Below the pieces are notes generated by a model. The model had not been told where the DNA came from, did not search any database, and was given only the letters and a program-made list of their open reading frames with translations. Source: Dokdonella_A sp035760865 (GTDB lineage: Bacteria > Pseudomonadota > Gammaproteobacteria > Xanthomonadales > Rhodanobacteraceae). From it: a DNA stretch of 8,738 nt. A program made the position numbers and the translations under genes. Where the stretch lies: assembly GCA_035760865.1 (NCBI GenBank), contig DASTSE010000127.1, positions 1-8,738 of the forward strand. The letters run 5' to 3'. Below are positions 1 to 6,194 of the stretch, piece by piece; positions within the stretch are counted from its first letter, which is position 1, and each line of letters opens with the position of its first letter.

Positions 1-1251
1 CGCAACTACGAGAACGCGTTCTGGGACGGCTCGACGATGAGCTTCGGCGACGGCGCCAGCACCTTCTACCCGCTGGTCAGCGCCGACGTCGCCGGCCACG
101 AGGTTTCGCACGGCTTCACCGAGCAGCACTCCAGCCTCACCTACTCCGGCCAATCCGGCGGCATGAACGAGGCGTTCTCGGACATGGGCGGCGAAGCGAC
201 CGAGTACTACTGGAAGGGCAGCAACGACTTCCTCGTCGGCCCCGAGGTATTCAAGGCATCCGGCGCGCTACGCTACATGTGTAACCCGCCGCAGGACGGC
301 GGCTCGATCGACAACGCAGCCGACTACACCAGCTCGCTCGACGTGCACTATTCCTCGGGCGTCTACAACAAGGCGTTCTGCACGCTCGCCAAGACCTCGG
401 GCTGGGACACCGTCAAGGCGTTCAAATCGTTCGCGCGCGCGAACAGCCTGTACTGGACGCCGTCGAGTACGTTCAACAGCGGCGCCTGCGGCGTGGAGAC
501 GGCGGCGACCGACCTCGGCTTCGTCAAGGCCGACGTCACGGCCGCGTTCGCTGCGGTCGGCGTGAGCTGCAACGGCGGAGGCGGTGGCGGTGGCGGTACG
601 CCGACACCGCTCACCAATGGCGTCGCAGTGACCGGCATCTCCGGTGCGACCGGCAGCGACAAGCTGTACACGCTCGACGTGCCGTCGGGCGCGACCGGCC
701 TCAAGTTCGTCACCTCGGGCGGCTCGGGCGATGCGGACCTCTACGTGAAGTTCGGTTCCGCGCCCACCACCTCGAGCTACGACTGCCGCTCGTGGGTTTC
801 CGGCAACAGCGAGACCTGCAATATCCCGACTGCGCAGACCGGCAAGTACTACGTGCTCGTGCACGCCTACAGCAGCTTCTCCGGCATGAGCCTGACTGGC
901 AGCTACAGCACGGGTGGCGGCGGTGGCGGCGGCGGCACGGTGCTCACGAGCGGCGTGCCGGTCGCGCTCGCCTCGCAGGCCAAGGGCACGACGTCGCCGA
1001 ACTACACGCTGGTCGTTCCGTCGGGCCAGACGAAGGTCGTGTTCACGATCTCCGGCGGCACGGGTGACGCGGATCTGTACGTCCGCCGCGGCAGCGCGCC
1101 GAACACGTCGACCTACGACTGCCGCCCGTACCTCTCGGGCAACAGCGAAACCTGCACGTTCAATGCACCGACGGCCGGCACGTACTACGTCAACGTGCGC
1201 GCCTACGCCGCGTACTCGGGCGTTTCGCTGAAAGGCACGATCACGCCGTAA
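1..1251 (+). CDS. M4 (thermolysin-family) metallopeptidase with two C-terminal PPC domains, 5' truncated
   Basis: Secreted zinc endopeptidase, cut by the left edge, so the signal peptide, propeptide and start of the catalytic domain are missing. The frame is open from base 1 and gives 416 residues. Seen: the HEVSH zinc motif at residues 33-37 (ligands H33 and H37, catalytic E34), the third ligand E57 in GGMNEAFSD exactly 24 residues after H33 as in thermolysin (His142/Glu166), and a candidate transition-state His at 116 in DVHYSSGVYNKAF. The catalytic domain ends near residue 190. Two eight-glycine linkers (192-199 and 305-312) each precede a PPC (bacterial pre-peptidase C-terminal) domain, about 204-302 and 313-416. 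Each PPC carries GDADLYV and a Cys pair spaced by 11 residues (C262/C273 and C374/C385), probably disulfides. In M4 proteases such domains are often removed after secretion or aid substrate binding. An intrinsic terminator follows 50 bp after the stop. Family assignment is secure; the substrate is unknown. Confidence 0.95.
   Translation, partial: RNYENAFWDGSTMSFGDGASTFYPLVSADVAGHEVSHGFTEQHSSLTYSGQSGGMNEAFSDMGGEATEYYWKGSNDFLVGPEVFKASGALRYMCNPPQDGGSIDNAADYTSSLDVHYSSGVYNKAFCTLAKTSGWDTVKAFKSFARANSLYWTPSSTFNSGACGVETAATDLGFVKADVTAAFAAVGVSCNGGGGGGGGTPTPLTNGVAVTGISGATGSDKLYTLDVPSGATGLKFVTSGGSGDADLYVKFGSAPTTSSYDCRSWVSGNSETCNIPTAQTGKYYVLVHAYSSFSGMSLTGSYSTGGGGGGGGTVLTSGVPVALASQAKGTTSPNYTLVVPSGQTKVVFTISGGTGDADLYVRRGSAPNTSTYDCRPYLSGNSETCTFNAPTAGTYYVNVRAYAAYSGVSLKGTITP
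574..597 (+). repeat. Polyglycine linker repeat 1 (GGC/GGT)
   Basis: Eight consecutive glycine codons, mostly alternating GGC and GGT, join the M4 catalytic domain to the first PPC domain. The low-complexity hexanucleotide periodicity could slip during replication and vary linker length in multiples of one glycine if in frame. Confidence 0.85.
913..936 (+). repeat. Polyglycine linker repeat 2 (GGC/GGT)
   Basis: Eight consecutive glycine codons separate the two PPC domains. Length matches the first linker exactly, which fits duplication of a linker-plus-PPC module as one unit. Confidence 0.85.
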
Positions 1252-1270
1252 CGACGCGCCGCAACGAGGT

Positions 1271-1287
1271 ACGCCGCATGCCGGCGT
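1271..1287. repeat. Small hairpin upstream of the terminator
   Basis: Perfect inverted repeat ACGCCG-N5-CGGCGT lying 14 bp before the main terminator stem. It lacks its own T-tract. It may stabilise the 3' end of the protease mRNA or act with the terminator; this role is inference. Confidence 0.4.
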
Positions 1288-1300
1288 GCCGCGACACTCC

Positions 1301-1329
1301 GACCCCGGCCTCGCGCCGGGGTCTTTTTT
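1301..1329 (+). terminator. Rho-independent terminator of the M4 protease gene
   Basis: A perfect 9-bp GC-rich stem, GACCCCGGC (1301-1309) with GCCGGGGTC (1315-1323), a 5-nt loop and a run of six T immediately after. It lies 50 bp past the protease stop in the plus-strand orientation. On the minus strand the stem has no T-tract, so it is not a good terminator for the convergent HEAT-repeat gene, for which I see no intrinsic terminator. Confidence 0.93.
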
Positions 1330-1397
1330 CCCCGATTGCATCGCGCTGCCTTCTGGATCGCCACGAACCGGGCGATGCATGCCGCAGGTCAGCCGGG

Positions 1398-2321
1398 CTA
1401 GAGCAGGTTCGCCTGCTCGAGCCGCGACTGCCATGACGCCGCATCGTCGTCGAGGCCTCGGATGCCGGTGATCTCGCGCAAGGCCTGGAACGCCCACGAG
1501 ACCGATCGCCGATCGCCGCGCGCGTCGGAGGCGATCGCGAACAGGCCCGGTACCGCTTCGTAACGTTCGGCAAGGTGCAAGGTGCCCGATTGCGCGAGCG
1601 CGCAGAACGCGCGTTCGCGCACGCGTGGCGACGGCTCGTGCGCGGCGACGTCGAGCAGCGGCGGGATGCTCTCGACGCCGCCGAACATCGCCAGCGCTTC
1701 GACCGCCCAACGACGCAGCGACTCGTCGCCGGCATGCGCGGCCGACAGCAGTTCCGGCAGGATGCGCTCGCGCTCGACGCCGCGTGCGCCGAGCAGGCCG
1801 AGGTTCCACAGCGCCCAGGCGGAGAAGCGTTGCGGGTCGTCGGCCATCTGCCGCACGAGCCGATCGACTTGCGCGCGCGACTTTTCCAGCCCGAATTCGG
1901 CCAGACGGACTTCGAATGCGGCCATGCGCACTTCGATCAGCGGCGAATCGCCGCCGAGGCCGACGAGCGCGTCCAGCCGCTCGCCCGGCCCGAACGACCC
2001 GCGCCATCGCTGGGCGTTGCGGATCACGTACGCGGCCGCTCCCTCGCGGCGATTGATCGCGAGCTCCAGCGCGCGTTCGACCCGCTCCTGCGTCGGCAAG
2101 CGTTCGACCATGTCGGCGTAGAACGCGTCGAAGTACGGATCGGTCGCGCGGCCCTCGTCGAACAACGGTTCGGCGATCGAACGCGATGCCGACGTCGCGG
2201 CGATGCGCACGTGCGGATCGGCCGCGGACGCGGCGGCCGCGATCGCATCGGATGGAATCGCGCCGGATGCAGTTGCGCCGGACGCAATCACGCCGAACAG
2301 AACCGACAATGCACGCTTCAT
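1398..2321 (-). CDS. Exported HEAT-repeat (PBS-lyase-like) protein
   Basis: A 307-residue protein of unknown specific role. The start at 2321 is preferred over an in-frame ATG at 2348 because it follows a strong AGGAGG and opens directly with MKRALSVLFGVIA, a typical signal-peptide start. There is no lipobox cysteine, so the mature protein is probably soluble in the periplasm or outside. After an Ala-rich stretch (to about residue 45) the protein is helical, with HEAT-like units recognisable at about 165-182 (SAWALWNLGLLGARG), 198-215 (SLRRWAVEALAMFGG), 229-246 (SPRVRERAFCALAQSG) and 270-288 (SVSWAFQALREITGI), ending in a DDDAASWQSRL segment common at the end of such proteins. HEAT arrays are protein-binding scaffolds; no catalytic motif is visible. 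It is convergent with the M4 protease and divergent from the CHAD gene. Any link to the protease is speculation. Confidence 0.85.
   Translation of the reverse strand: MKRALSVLFGVIASGATASGAIPSDAIAAAASAADPHVRIAATSASRSIAEPLFDEGRATDPYFDAFYADMVERLPTQERVERALELAINRREGAAAYVIRNAQRWRGSFGPGERLDALVGLGGDSPLIEVRMAAFEVRLAEFGLEKSRAQVDRLVRQMADDPQRFSAWALWNLGLLGARGVERERILPELLSAAHAGDESLRRWAVEALAMFGGVESIPPLLDVAAHEPSPRVRERAFCALAQSGTLHLAERYEAVPGLFAIASDARGDRRSVSWAFQALREITGIRGLDDDAASWQSRLEQANLL
2235..2301 (-). repeat. Imperfect 15-bp tandem repeat in the signal-peptide region
   Basis: About four degenerate copies of a 15-bp unit; on the plus strand three well-matched units begin at 2242, 2257 and 2272, with a weaker one at 2287. 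The unit equals five codons, so the encoded peptide repeats as GVIAS, GATAS, GAIPS, DAIAA (residues 10-29 of the HEAT-repeat protein), covering the hydrophobic core and likely cleavage region. Confidence 0.7.
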
Positions 2322-2470
2322 GTCTCCTCCTTTCCCCGTCCATCCCATGTGCCGGCTCCCGACCGCCGGTCATATTGCACCCGGTCGTCGACCGCGGACG
2401 ATGCAACGCATGTGCACGGCACGCGGGGTCATGCTCCGTGCATGGCACCGGCGCGCTAAGCTGCCCGGGC
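2322..2470. promoter_or_regulatory. Divergent intergenic region (HEAT-repeat / CHAD) with dyads and a direct repeat
   Basis: This 149-bp gap must hold promoters for both divergent genes. Visible structure: GACCG-C-CGGTC (2361-2371), CGGTCG-T-CGACCG (2382-2394), CATGC-N5-GCATG (2430-2444), and an 11-bp direct repeat GTGCAYGGCAC at 2412-2422 and 2438-2448 (10 of 11 bases equal). A TAAGCT at 2457-2462 could be a -10 element for the CHAD gene, which would place the start point within a few bases of its ATG. I see no convincing -35 for either gene. The functional reading is inference. Confidence 0.45.
2326..2331 (-). promoter_or_regulatory. Shine-Dalgarno site deciding the HEAT-repeat start
   Basis: On the minus strand the sequence reads AAAGGAGGAGAC then ATG. 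The AGGAGG core lies 4 nt before the ATG at 2321, a slightly short spacing but a near-perfect match, which selects that start over the upstream in-frame ATG at 2348. Confidence 0.8.
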
Positions 2471-3328
2471 ATGCCGCAACGCCCGTCCACGACGAGCCCC
2501 GTACCGGTCACGCCTTCGCGCCCCGGCGCGCTCTTGCGCGACTACGCCGCCGATGAACTCACGCGTGCGATCGCCTGTCTCGGCTGGCGTGGCGGGCGCT
2601 TGCACGAGGGCGTGCACCAGGCGCGCAAGTCGCTGCGGCGTGCACGGGCGACGCTCGCCCTCGGCGCATCGGCGCTCGCTCCCGCAGGGAGCCTCGTCGA
2701 TCGCGAACTGCGCAAGCTCAATCGCGGCCTGTCGGCGTTGCGCGATGCGCACGCGCTGGCGAGTGCGCTCGCCGCGCTCGCCGAACGCAGCAAAGACGCC
2801 GACGAAGCGGCCCTGCTCCGGCGGGCGCGCAATGCCGCCGCGCGCGAACGGGCCCACCGGGCTCGTGCCGAATGCGCCGGGGATCCCGGCATGCACGCGC
2901 GGCGGGTCCTCATCGCGAGCCTGCTCGGCGCCCTGCGTGCATTGCCGTGGGACGACGTCGACGCGGCCACGATCCGTGCAGCGCTCGCGCGCAGCCGTAC
3001 TCGCGCCGATGACGCGGGCCGGCGCGCCGGCGAGCGCGGCAAGCCCGAAGACTGGCATCGCTGGCGCCGTCGCGTGCGCCGCCTCTCCCAGCAGCAGCGC
3101 GCACTCGGCCGGCATTCTGCCGCGAACCGGCACGACAAGCGCATCGCCGAGCTGCTCGGCGAAGCGCAGGATCGCAGCCTCGTGCAGGAACATTGCGGGC
3201 GCGGTTCGCCGTTCGCCGGCGTCGATCGTGCGCCGCTGAAAGCCATGATGGAGCGGGAACTCGCCCGCCTGCGCGGCCGCGTGAGGCGGTTGCTCGCGAC
3301 GCCATCGGAGGCGCCCGCACCGGCGTGA
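2471..3328 (+). CDS. CHAD-domain protein (predicted polyphosphate-binding)
   Basis: A 285-residue basic, helical protein. CHAD domains bind inorganic polyphosphate through conserved His/Arg/Lys side chains on a helical bundle. Seen: the first-half signature VHQARKSLRR (48-57), LSALRDAHAL (87-96), which matches the usual 'LG..RD' element, and the second-half element WHRWRRRVRRL (195-205) equivalent to the family's H-W-R-K-R-V-K-x-L motif. The positively charged face is therefore intact. Residues 1-19 are Pro/Thr/Ser rich and probably disordered. The ATG at 2471 has no Shine-Dalgarno; it is chosen because the CHAD fold begins soon after, and a possible -10 (TAAGCT) lies 8 bp upstream. No polyphosphate kinase, exopolyphosphatase or CYTH domain is next to it. 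It ends 46 bp before lexA2, without an obvious terminator, but lexA2 has its own promoter. Cellular role unknown. Confidence 0.87.
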   Translation: MPQRPSTTSPVPVTPSRPGALLRDYAADELTRAIACLGWRGGRLHEGVHQARKSLRRARATLALGASALAPAGSLVDRELRKLNRGLSALRDAHALASALAALAERSKDADEAALLRRARNAAARERAHRARAECAGDPGMHARRVLIASLLGALRALPWDDVDAATIRAALARSRTRADDAGRRAGERGKPEDWHRWRRRVRRLSQQQRALGRHSAANRHDKRIAELLGEAQDRSLVQEHCGRGSPFAGVDRAPLKAMMERELARLRGRVRRLLATPSEAPAPA

Positions 3329-3339
3329 TCGCCGCCCTC

Positions 3340-3374
3340 TTGCGAATACGTACGAATGTACGTACATTCGCGCC
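3340..3374 (+). promoter_or_regulatory. Predicted lexA2 operon promoter, apparently leaderless
   Basis: TTGCGA (3340-3345) and TACATT (3363-3368) each match 4 of 6 consensus sigma-70 bases and are separated by exactly 17 bp. The expected start point, about 7 bp past the -10, falls on the A of the lexA2 ATG at 3375. There is no Shine-Dalgarno before that ATG, which agrees with a leaderless mRNA. The operator dyads fill the spacer and cover the -10. This is prediction from sequence; no transcript data are available. Confidence 0.6.
3347..3370. promoter_or_regulatory. LexA2 operator (two overlapping perfect dyads)
   Basis: Two overlapping 18-bp perfect dyads are present: TACGTAC-GAAT-GTACGTA (3347-3364) and CGAATGTACGTACATTCG (3353-3370). 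The first contains GTAC-N4-GTAC, close to the GTAC-N4-GTGC box reported for Pseudomonas putida LexA2 and unlike the E. coli CTGT-N8-ACAG box. It overlaps the predicted spacer and -10, so bound repressor would block RNA polymerase. Which dyad is the true LexA2 site, or whether both are, cannot be told from sequence. Confidence 0.75.
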
Positions 3375-4013
3375 ATGGACGATCTGCGCCTGACCACCAA
3401 CCAGCGCCGCGTGCTCGACTGCATCCGGCAGCACATCGAGCGCCATGGCTGCGCGCCGAGCCTGCGCGAAATTGCGGAAAATCTTGGGCTTGCAAGCCAT
3501 AGTTCAGCGCAGGATTATGTAGAGGCGCTGGTCCGCAAGGGCGCACTCGAACGATCGCCGCATCATCGTGGCCTGCGCCTTTCGTTTCGCTCGCGGGCGC
3601 CGGCGGCAACCTGGCTCCCCCTCGTCGGCCGGGTTGCCGCCGGCAGCCCCATCCTCGCTGCGGAAAACATCGAAACGGAGCACGGCGTCGATCCGGACCT
3701 GTTCCGTCCGCGCGCGGACTATCTGCTCCGCGTCGTCGGTCTCAGCATGCGCGATGCCGGCATCCTCGACGGCGACCTCATCGCCGTGCATCGCACGCAG
3801 ACGGCCGCGCACGGCCGCATCGTCGTCGCGCGGCTCGACGACGAAGTCACCGTCAAGCAGCTCGAACAGCGCGGCGACCGCATCCGCCTGTTGCCCGCGA
3901 ATGCGGATTTCGAACCGATCGACGTCGACCCCGAACGGCATGCGTTCGCGATCGAGGGCGTGTACGTCGGCCTGATCCGCCCCGCTCCCTCCGACCGACT
4001 TCGCCACGGATGA
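3375..4013 (+). CDS. lexA2: LexA-family SOS repressor (LexA2 type), self-cleaving
   Basis: A 212-residue transcriptional repressor that is cleaved when RecA forms filaments on damaged DNA. Seen: an N-terminal winged helix-turn-helix (about 5-70) with PSLREIAENLGL as the first HTH part and SHSSAQDYVEAL as recognition helix; cleavage site A89-G90 in VGRVAAGSP; nucleophile S124 in VVGLSM; general base K161 in EVTVKQL. The spacings (34 from Gly to Ser, 37 from Ser to Lys) equal those of E. coli LexA (A84-G85, S119, K156), so the autoprotease should work. The recognition helix differs from E. coli at the DNA-contacting positions, in keeping with a different operator. It is first gene of lexA2-imuA-imuB-dnaE2 and sits 4 bp after its own operator, so it should autoregulate the operon. 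A second, housekeeping LexA may exist elsewhere in the genome. The ATG at 3375 is the only good start and has no Shine-Dalgarno. Confidence 0.94.
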   Translation: MDDLRLTTNQRRVLDCIRQHIERHGCAPSLREIAENLGLASHSSAQDYVEALVRKGALERSPHHRGLRLSFRSRAPAATWLPLVGRVAAGSPILAAENIETEHGVDPDLFRPRADYLLRVVGLSMRDAGILDGDLIAVHRTQTAAHGRIVVARLDDEVTVKQLEQRGDRIRLLPANADFEPIDVDPERHAFAIEGVYVGLIRPAPSDRLRHG

Positions 4014-4019
4014 ACCGGC

Positions 4020-4748
4020 ATGTTCACGACGAATCTTTCCGAAGCCGCAGCGAACACCGGTGACTACCCGCTCTTCGCACCGCCTGTCGTCCCGGTGCCG
4101 TCGCGCGCCGCCGCTGCGCCCGCGCGCCGCGACGAAACGGCCCTCGCCGACGTGCTGCGCCACCCGGGCATCTGGCGTCGTGGGACGGTCAAGGCGCCGC
4201 GCAGCGATGCGCTCGCGACCGGCCTCGCCGAACTCGACGCGTTGCTGCCGGGCGGCGGCTGGCCGCGCGGTGCGCTCAGCGAGATCCTCGTCGCCGAAGA
4301 CGGCCTCGGCGAATGCAGCCTGCTGCTGCCTGCGCTCGCGACCCTGACCCAGGCACGCCAACGCGTCGTGCTGGTGGCGCCGCCGTACATTCCCTACGCT
4401 CCGGCACTCGCCGCGGCCGGCGTCGACCTCGCCCAGCTCGTGCACATCGACGCGAACGCGTCCGACACCCACTGGACCGCCGAGCAATGCCTGCGCGCCG
4501 GGTGTTGCGGCGCGGTATTGAACTGGCTGCCGCGCTGCGATTATCGCCAGTTGCGTCGACTGCAGCTCGCCGCGGAAACCGGTGGCACCTTCGGCTTCGT
4601 GTTCCGTCCACTGTCCGCCGCGCATGAAGCGAGTCCGGCGGCATTGCGACTCCGGCTCGAGCCCGGCGACAAGGAGCCGCGCCTCGAAATCCTCAAATGC
4701 CGCGGCCGCTTCGGCGAACAGTCGCACGCGCTCGGGCTGCGCGCCTGA
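4020..4748 (+). CDS. imuA: ImuA, RecA-like translesion synthesis accessory protein
   Basis: A 242-residue protein of the ImuA family (formerly annotated SulA2-like), which adopts a RecA-like fold and supports SOS mutagenesis with ImuB and DnaE2. Seen: an N-terminal Ala/Pro-rich tail (about 1-38), the family start region LADVLRHPGIWRRG (42-55), the segment LPGGGWPRGALSEIL (76-90), and a C-terminal LEILKCRGRFGE. At the place where RecA has its Walker A loop the sequence is AEDGLGECSLLLPAL, with no Gly-Lys-Ser/Thr, so classical ATP hydrolysis is not expected; this is usual for the family. The ATG at 4020 lies 6 bp after the lexA2 stop with only a weak GGA upstream, so translation is likely coupled to lexA2. 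Identity rests on motifs plus the conserved cassette order. Confidence 0.9.
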   Translation: MFTTNLSEAAANTGDYPLFAPPVVPVPSRAAAAPARRDETALADVLRHPGIWRRGTVKAPRSDALATGLAELDALLPGGGWPRGALSEILVAEDGLGECSLLLPALATLTQARQRVVLVAPPYIPYAPALAAAGVDLAQLVHIDANASDTHWTAEQCLRAGCCGAVLNWLPRCDYRQLRRLQLAAETGGTFGFVFRPLSAAHEASPAALRLRLEPGDKEPRLEILKCRGRFGEQSHALGLRA

Positions 4749-4754
4749 TGCATC

Positions 4755-4758
4755 GAGG
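4755..4758 (+). promoter_or_regulatory. Shine-Dalgarno site deciding the imuB GTG start
   Basis: GAGG lies 5 nt before the GTG at 4764. Nearby ATGs at 4748 and 4760 are in other frames, and the protein beginning at the GTG matches the usual ImuB N terminus, so the GTG is the supported start. Confidence 0.6.
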
Positions 4759-4763
4759 CATGC

Positions 4764-6194
4764 GTGTTCTGGGTCTGCCTGCATTATCCCCGGCTGGCGC
4801 TGGAGGCGCTCCATTCGGGCGTGCCGGCCGATCGGCCGCAGGCGGTCGTCGACGGCCCGCAACAGCGGCGGCATGTCGTGCTCGCGAATGCGGCTGCGGG
4901 CAAGACCGGCGTTCGTGCGCAGCAACCGCTCGCGAGCGCGCAACTGCTCTGTCCCGGTCTCGTCGTCGCGCCACGGGATGAAGCGGCCGAGCGACAGGCG
5001 CTCGCGTCGCTCGCCGACCATGCCTATCGCTACAGCGCCGACATCAGCATTGCCGGACCCGATGCGCTGTTCCTCGAAGTCGGCGCGAGCCTGAAGCTGT
5101 TCGGCGGCTGGCCTGCGCTCGAGCGTCGGATGCGCGCGGACGTCGAGCGGCTCGGCCATGCCTGCACGCTCGCGGCCGCGCCGACCGCGACCGCTGCGCG
5201 CGTGTTCGCGGCCTGCCGGCCCGCGATCGCGCTGCCCACGCCGGCGCAGTTGGCGCTCGCGCTCGATGCGGCGCCGCTCGTCGCGAGCGGCCTCGATCCG
5301 AAGATCGTCGCGGCGCTGCACGGCATGGGCATGCGCACGCTCGGCGACCTGTTTCGCCTGCCGCGCGCGGAACTCGCGCGGCGCATCGGCCAGCCCGCCC
5401 TCGCCCATCTCGACCGCATGCGCGGCCTCGTCGCGGAGACGCTGCCGCGCTGGCAGCCGCCGCAACGCTACGCGCGCCGCATGGAGTTCGGCTACGGCAT
5501 CGAATCGCATACCGCGCTCGCGTTTCCGCTGCAGCGCCTCGTGCGCGAATTCGCGCAGTTCCTCGTCGCCCGCGACGGCGGCGTGCAGCGCTTCGCCATC
5601 GAACTCGGCCACGAGCGCGACGCGCATACGCGCATCGACATCGGCCTGCTCGCACCGCAACGGGACGCGGCATCGTTGCTCGAACTCGCGCGCGCGCGAC
5701 TCGAACGCGTCGAACTCGTCGCCCCCGTGCATGCGCTCGCCCTGCGCGCCGACGACCTGCCGCCGCTGTGCCCGCTGCATCGCGACCTGTTCGAAACGAA
5801 TCGCCGCGAGCAGCTCGACTGGCCCGCGCTGGTCGAACGCCTGCGCGCGCGTCTCGGCGATGCGGCGCTGCAGGGACTCGCGTGCGTCGCCGACCACCGT
5901 CCCGATCGCGCCTGGCGCTTCGTGCCGCTCTCCATGCAATGCCATGCTCCCGCCGCGACGCCGACCGCGCGCCCGTTCTGGCTGTTGCGCCGTCCGCTGC
6001 CCCTGCGCGGACGGCCGGTTCGCGTGCTGGCCGGTCCCGAACGCATCGAAAGCGGCTGGTGGGACGAGGGCGATCAACGCCGCGACTACTACATCATCGA
6101 GACATGCAGCGGACAGCGCGCCTGGGCCTTCGTCGACGCCGGGCGCACGCCCGACCGCGATGCGCCATGGACCTTGCAAGGCTGGTTCGCGTGA
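4764..6194 (+). CDS. imuB: ImuB, catalytically inactive Y-family polymerase homologue
   Basis: A 476-residue adaptor of the SOS mutasome. ImuB proteins have a Y-family (DinB-like) fold without polymerase activity and bring DnaE2 to the beta clamp. Seen: the family N terminus MFWVCLHYPRLALEAL (1-16), where DinB would have its first metal-binding Asp but here has none; the palm region YSADISIAGPDALFLEV (90-106), where the DinB Asp-Glu pair is at best one Asp (D100) followed by Ala; LFGG just after; a helix-hairpin-helix-like LHGMGMRTLGDLFRLPRAEL near 190-210; and a C-terminal ImuB domain ending with RIESGWWDEG, DYYIIE and LQGWFA. A clear QLxLF-type clamp motif is not visible; LHRDLF and REQLDW in the linker are weak candidates. 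Starts at GTG 4764, 15 bp after imuA. Its stop overlaps the dnaE2 start by 4 bp, so the two are coupled. Confidence 0.93.
   Translation: MFWVCLHYPRLALEALHSGVPADRPQAVVDGPQQRRHVVLANAAAGKTGVRAQQPLASAQLLCPGLVVAPRDEAAERQALASLADHAYRYSADISIAGPDALFLEVGASLKLFGGWPALERRMRADVERLGHACTLAAAPTATAARVFAACRPAIALPTPAQLALALDAAPLVASGLDPKIVAALHGMGMRTLGDLFRLPRAELARRIGQPALAHLDRMRGLVAETLPRWQPPQRYARRMEFGYGIESHTALAFPLQRLVREFAQFLVARDGGVQRFAIELGHERDAHTRIDIGLLAPQRDAASLLELARARLERVELVAPVHALALRADDLPPLCPLHRDLFETNRREQLDWPALVERLRARLGDAALQGLACVADHRPDRAWRFVPLSMQCHAPAATPTARPFWLLRRPLPLRGRPVRVLAGPERIESGWWDEGDQRRDYYIIETCSGQRAWAFVDAGRTPDRDAPWTLQGWFA

Noticed and set aside
1271..1329. Two adjacent hairpins considered as a riboswitch, attachment site or bidirectional terminator.
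   Set aside because: The second is a standard intrinsic terminator for the plus strand only; the first is a short GC stem without further conserved structure. No coding region follows that they could control.
2322..2348. Alternative start of the HEAT-repeat protein at ATG 2348.
   Set aside because: It would add nine residues that are partly encoded by the AGGAGG ribosome site of the downstream ATG and would weaken the signal peptide.
1575..2459. A 294-codon plus-strand open frame opposite the HEAT-repeat gene.
   Set aside because: Composition is that of a shadow frame; the minus-strand frame has a signal peptide, a strong ribosome site and HEAT repeats.
2186..2470. Possible N-terminal extension of the CHAD protein to an upstream ATG at 2186.
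   Set aside because: The extra 95 residues are Arg/Pro/Cys-rich, overlap the start of the divergent gene and its promoter region, and show no domain.
268..2511. A 747-codon minus-strand open frame spanning the protease, the terminator and the HEAT-repeat gene.
   Set aside because: It crosses an intrinsic terminator and two well-supported genes in other frames, and its product is Arg/Ala-rich without motifs.
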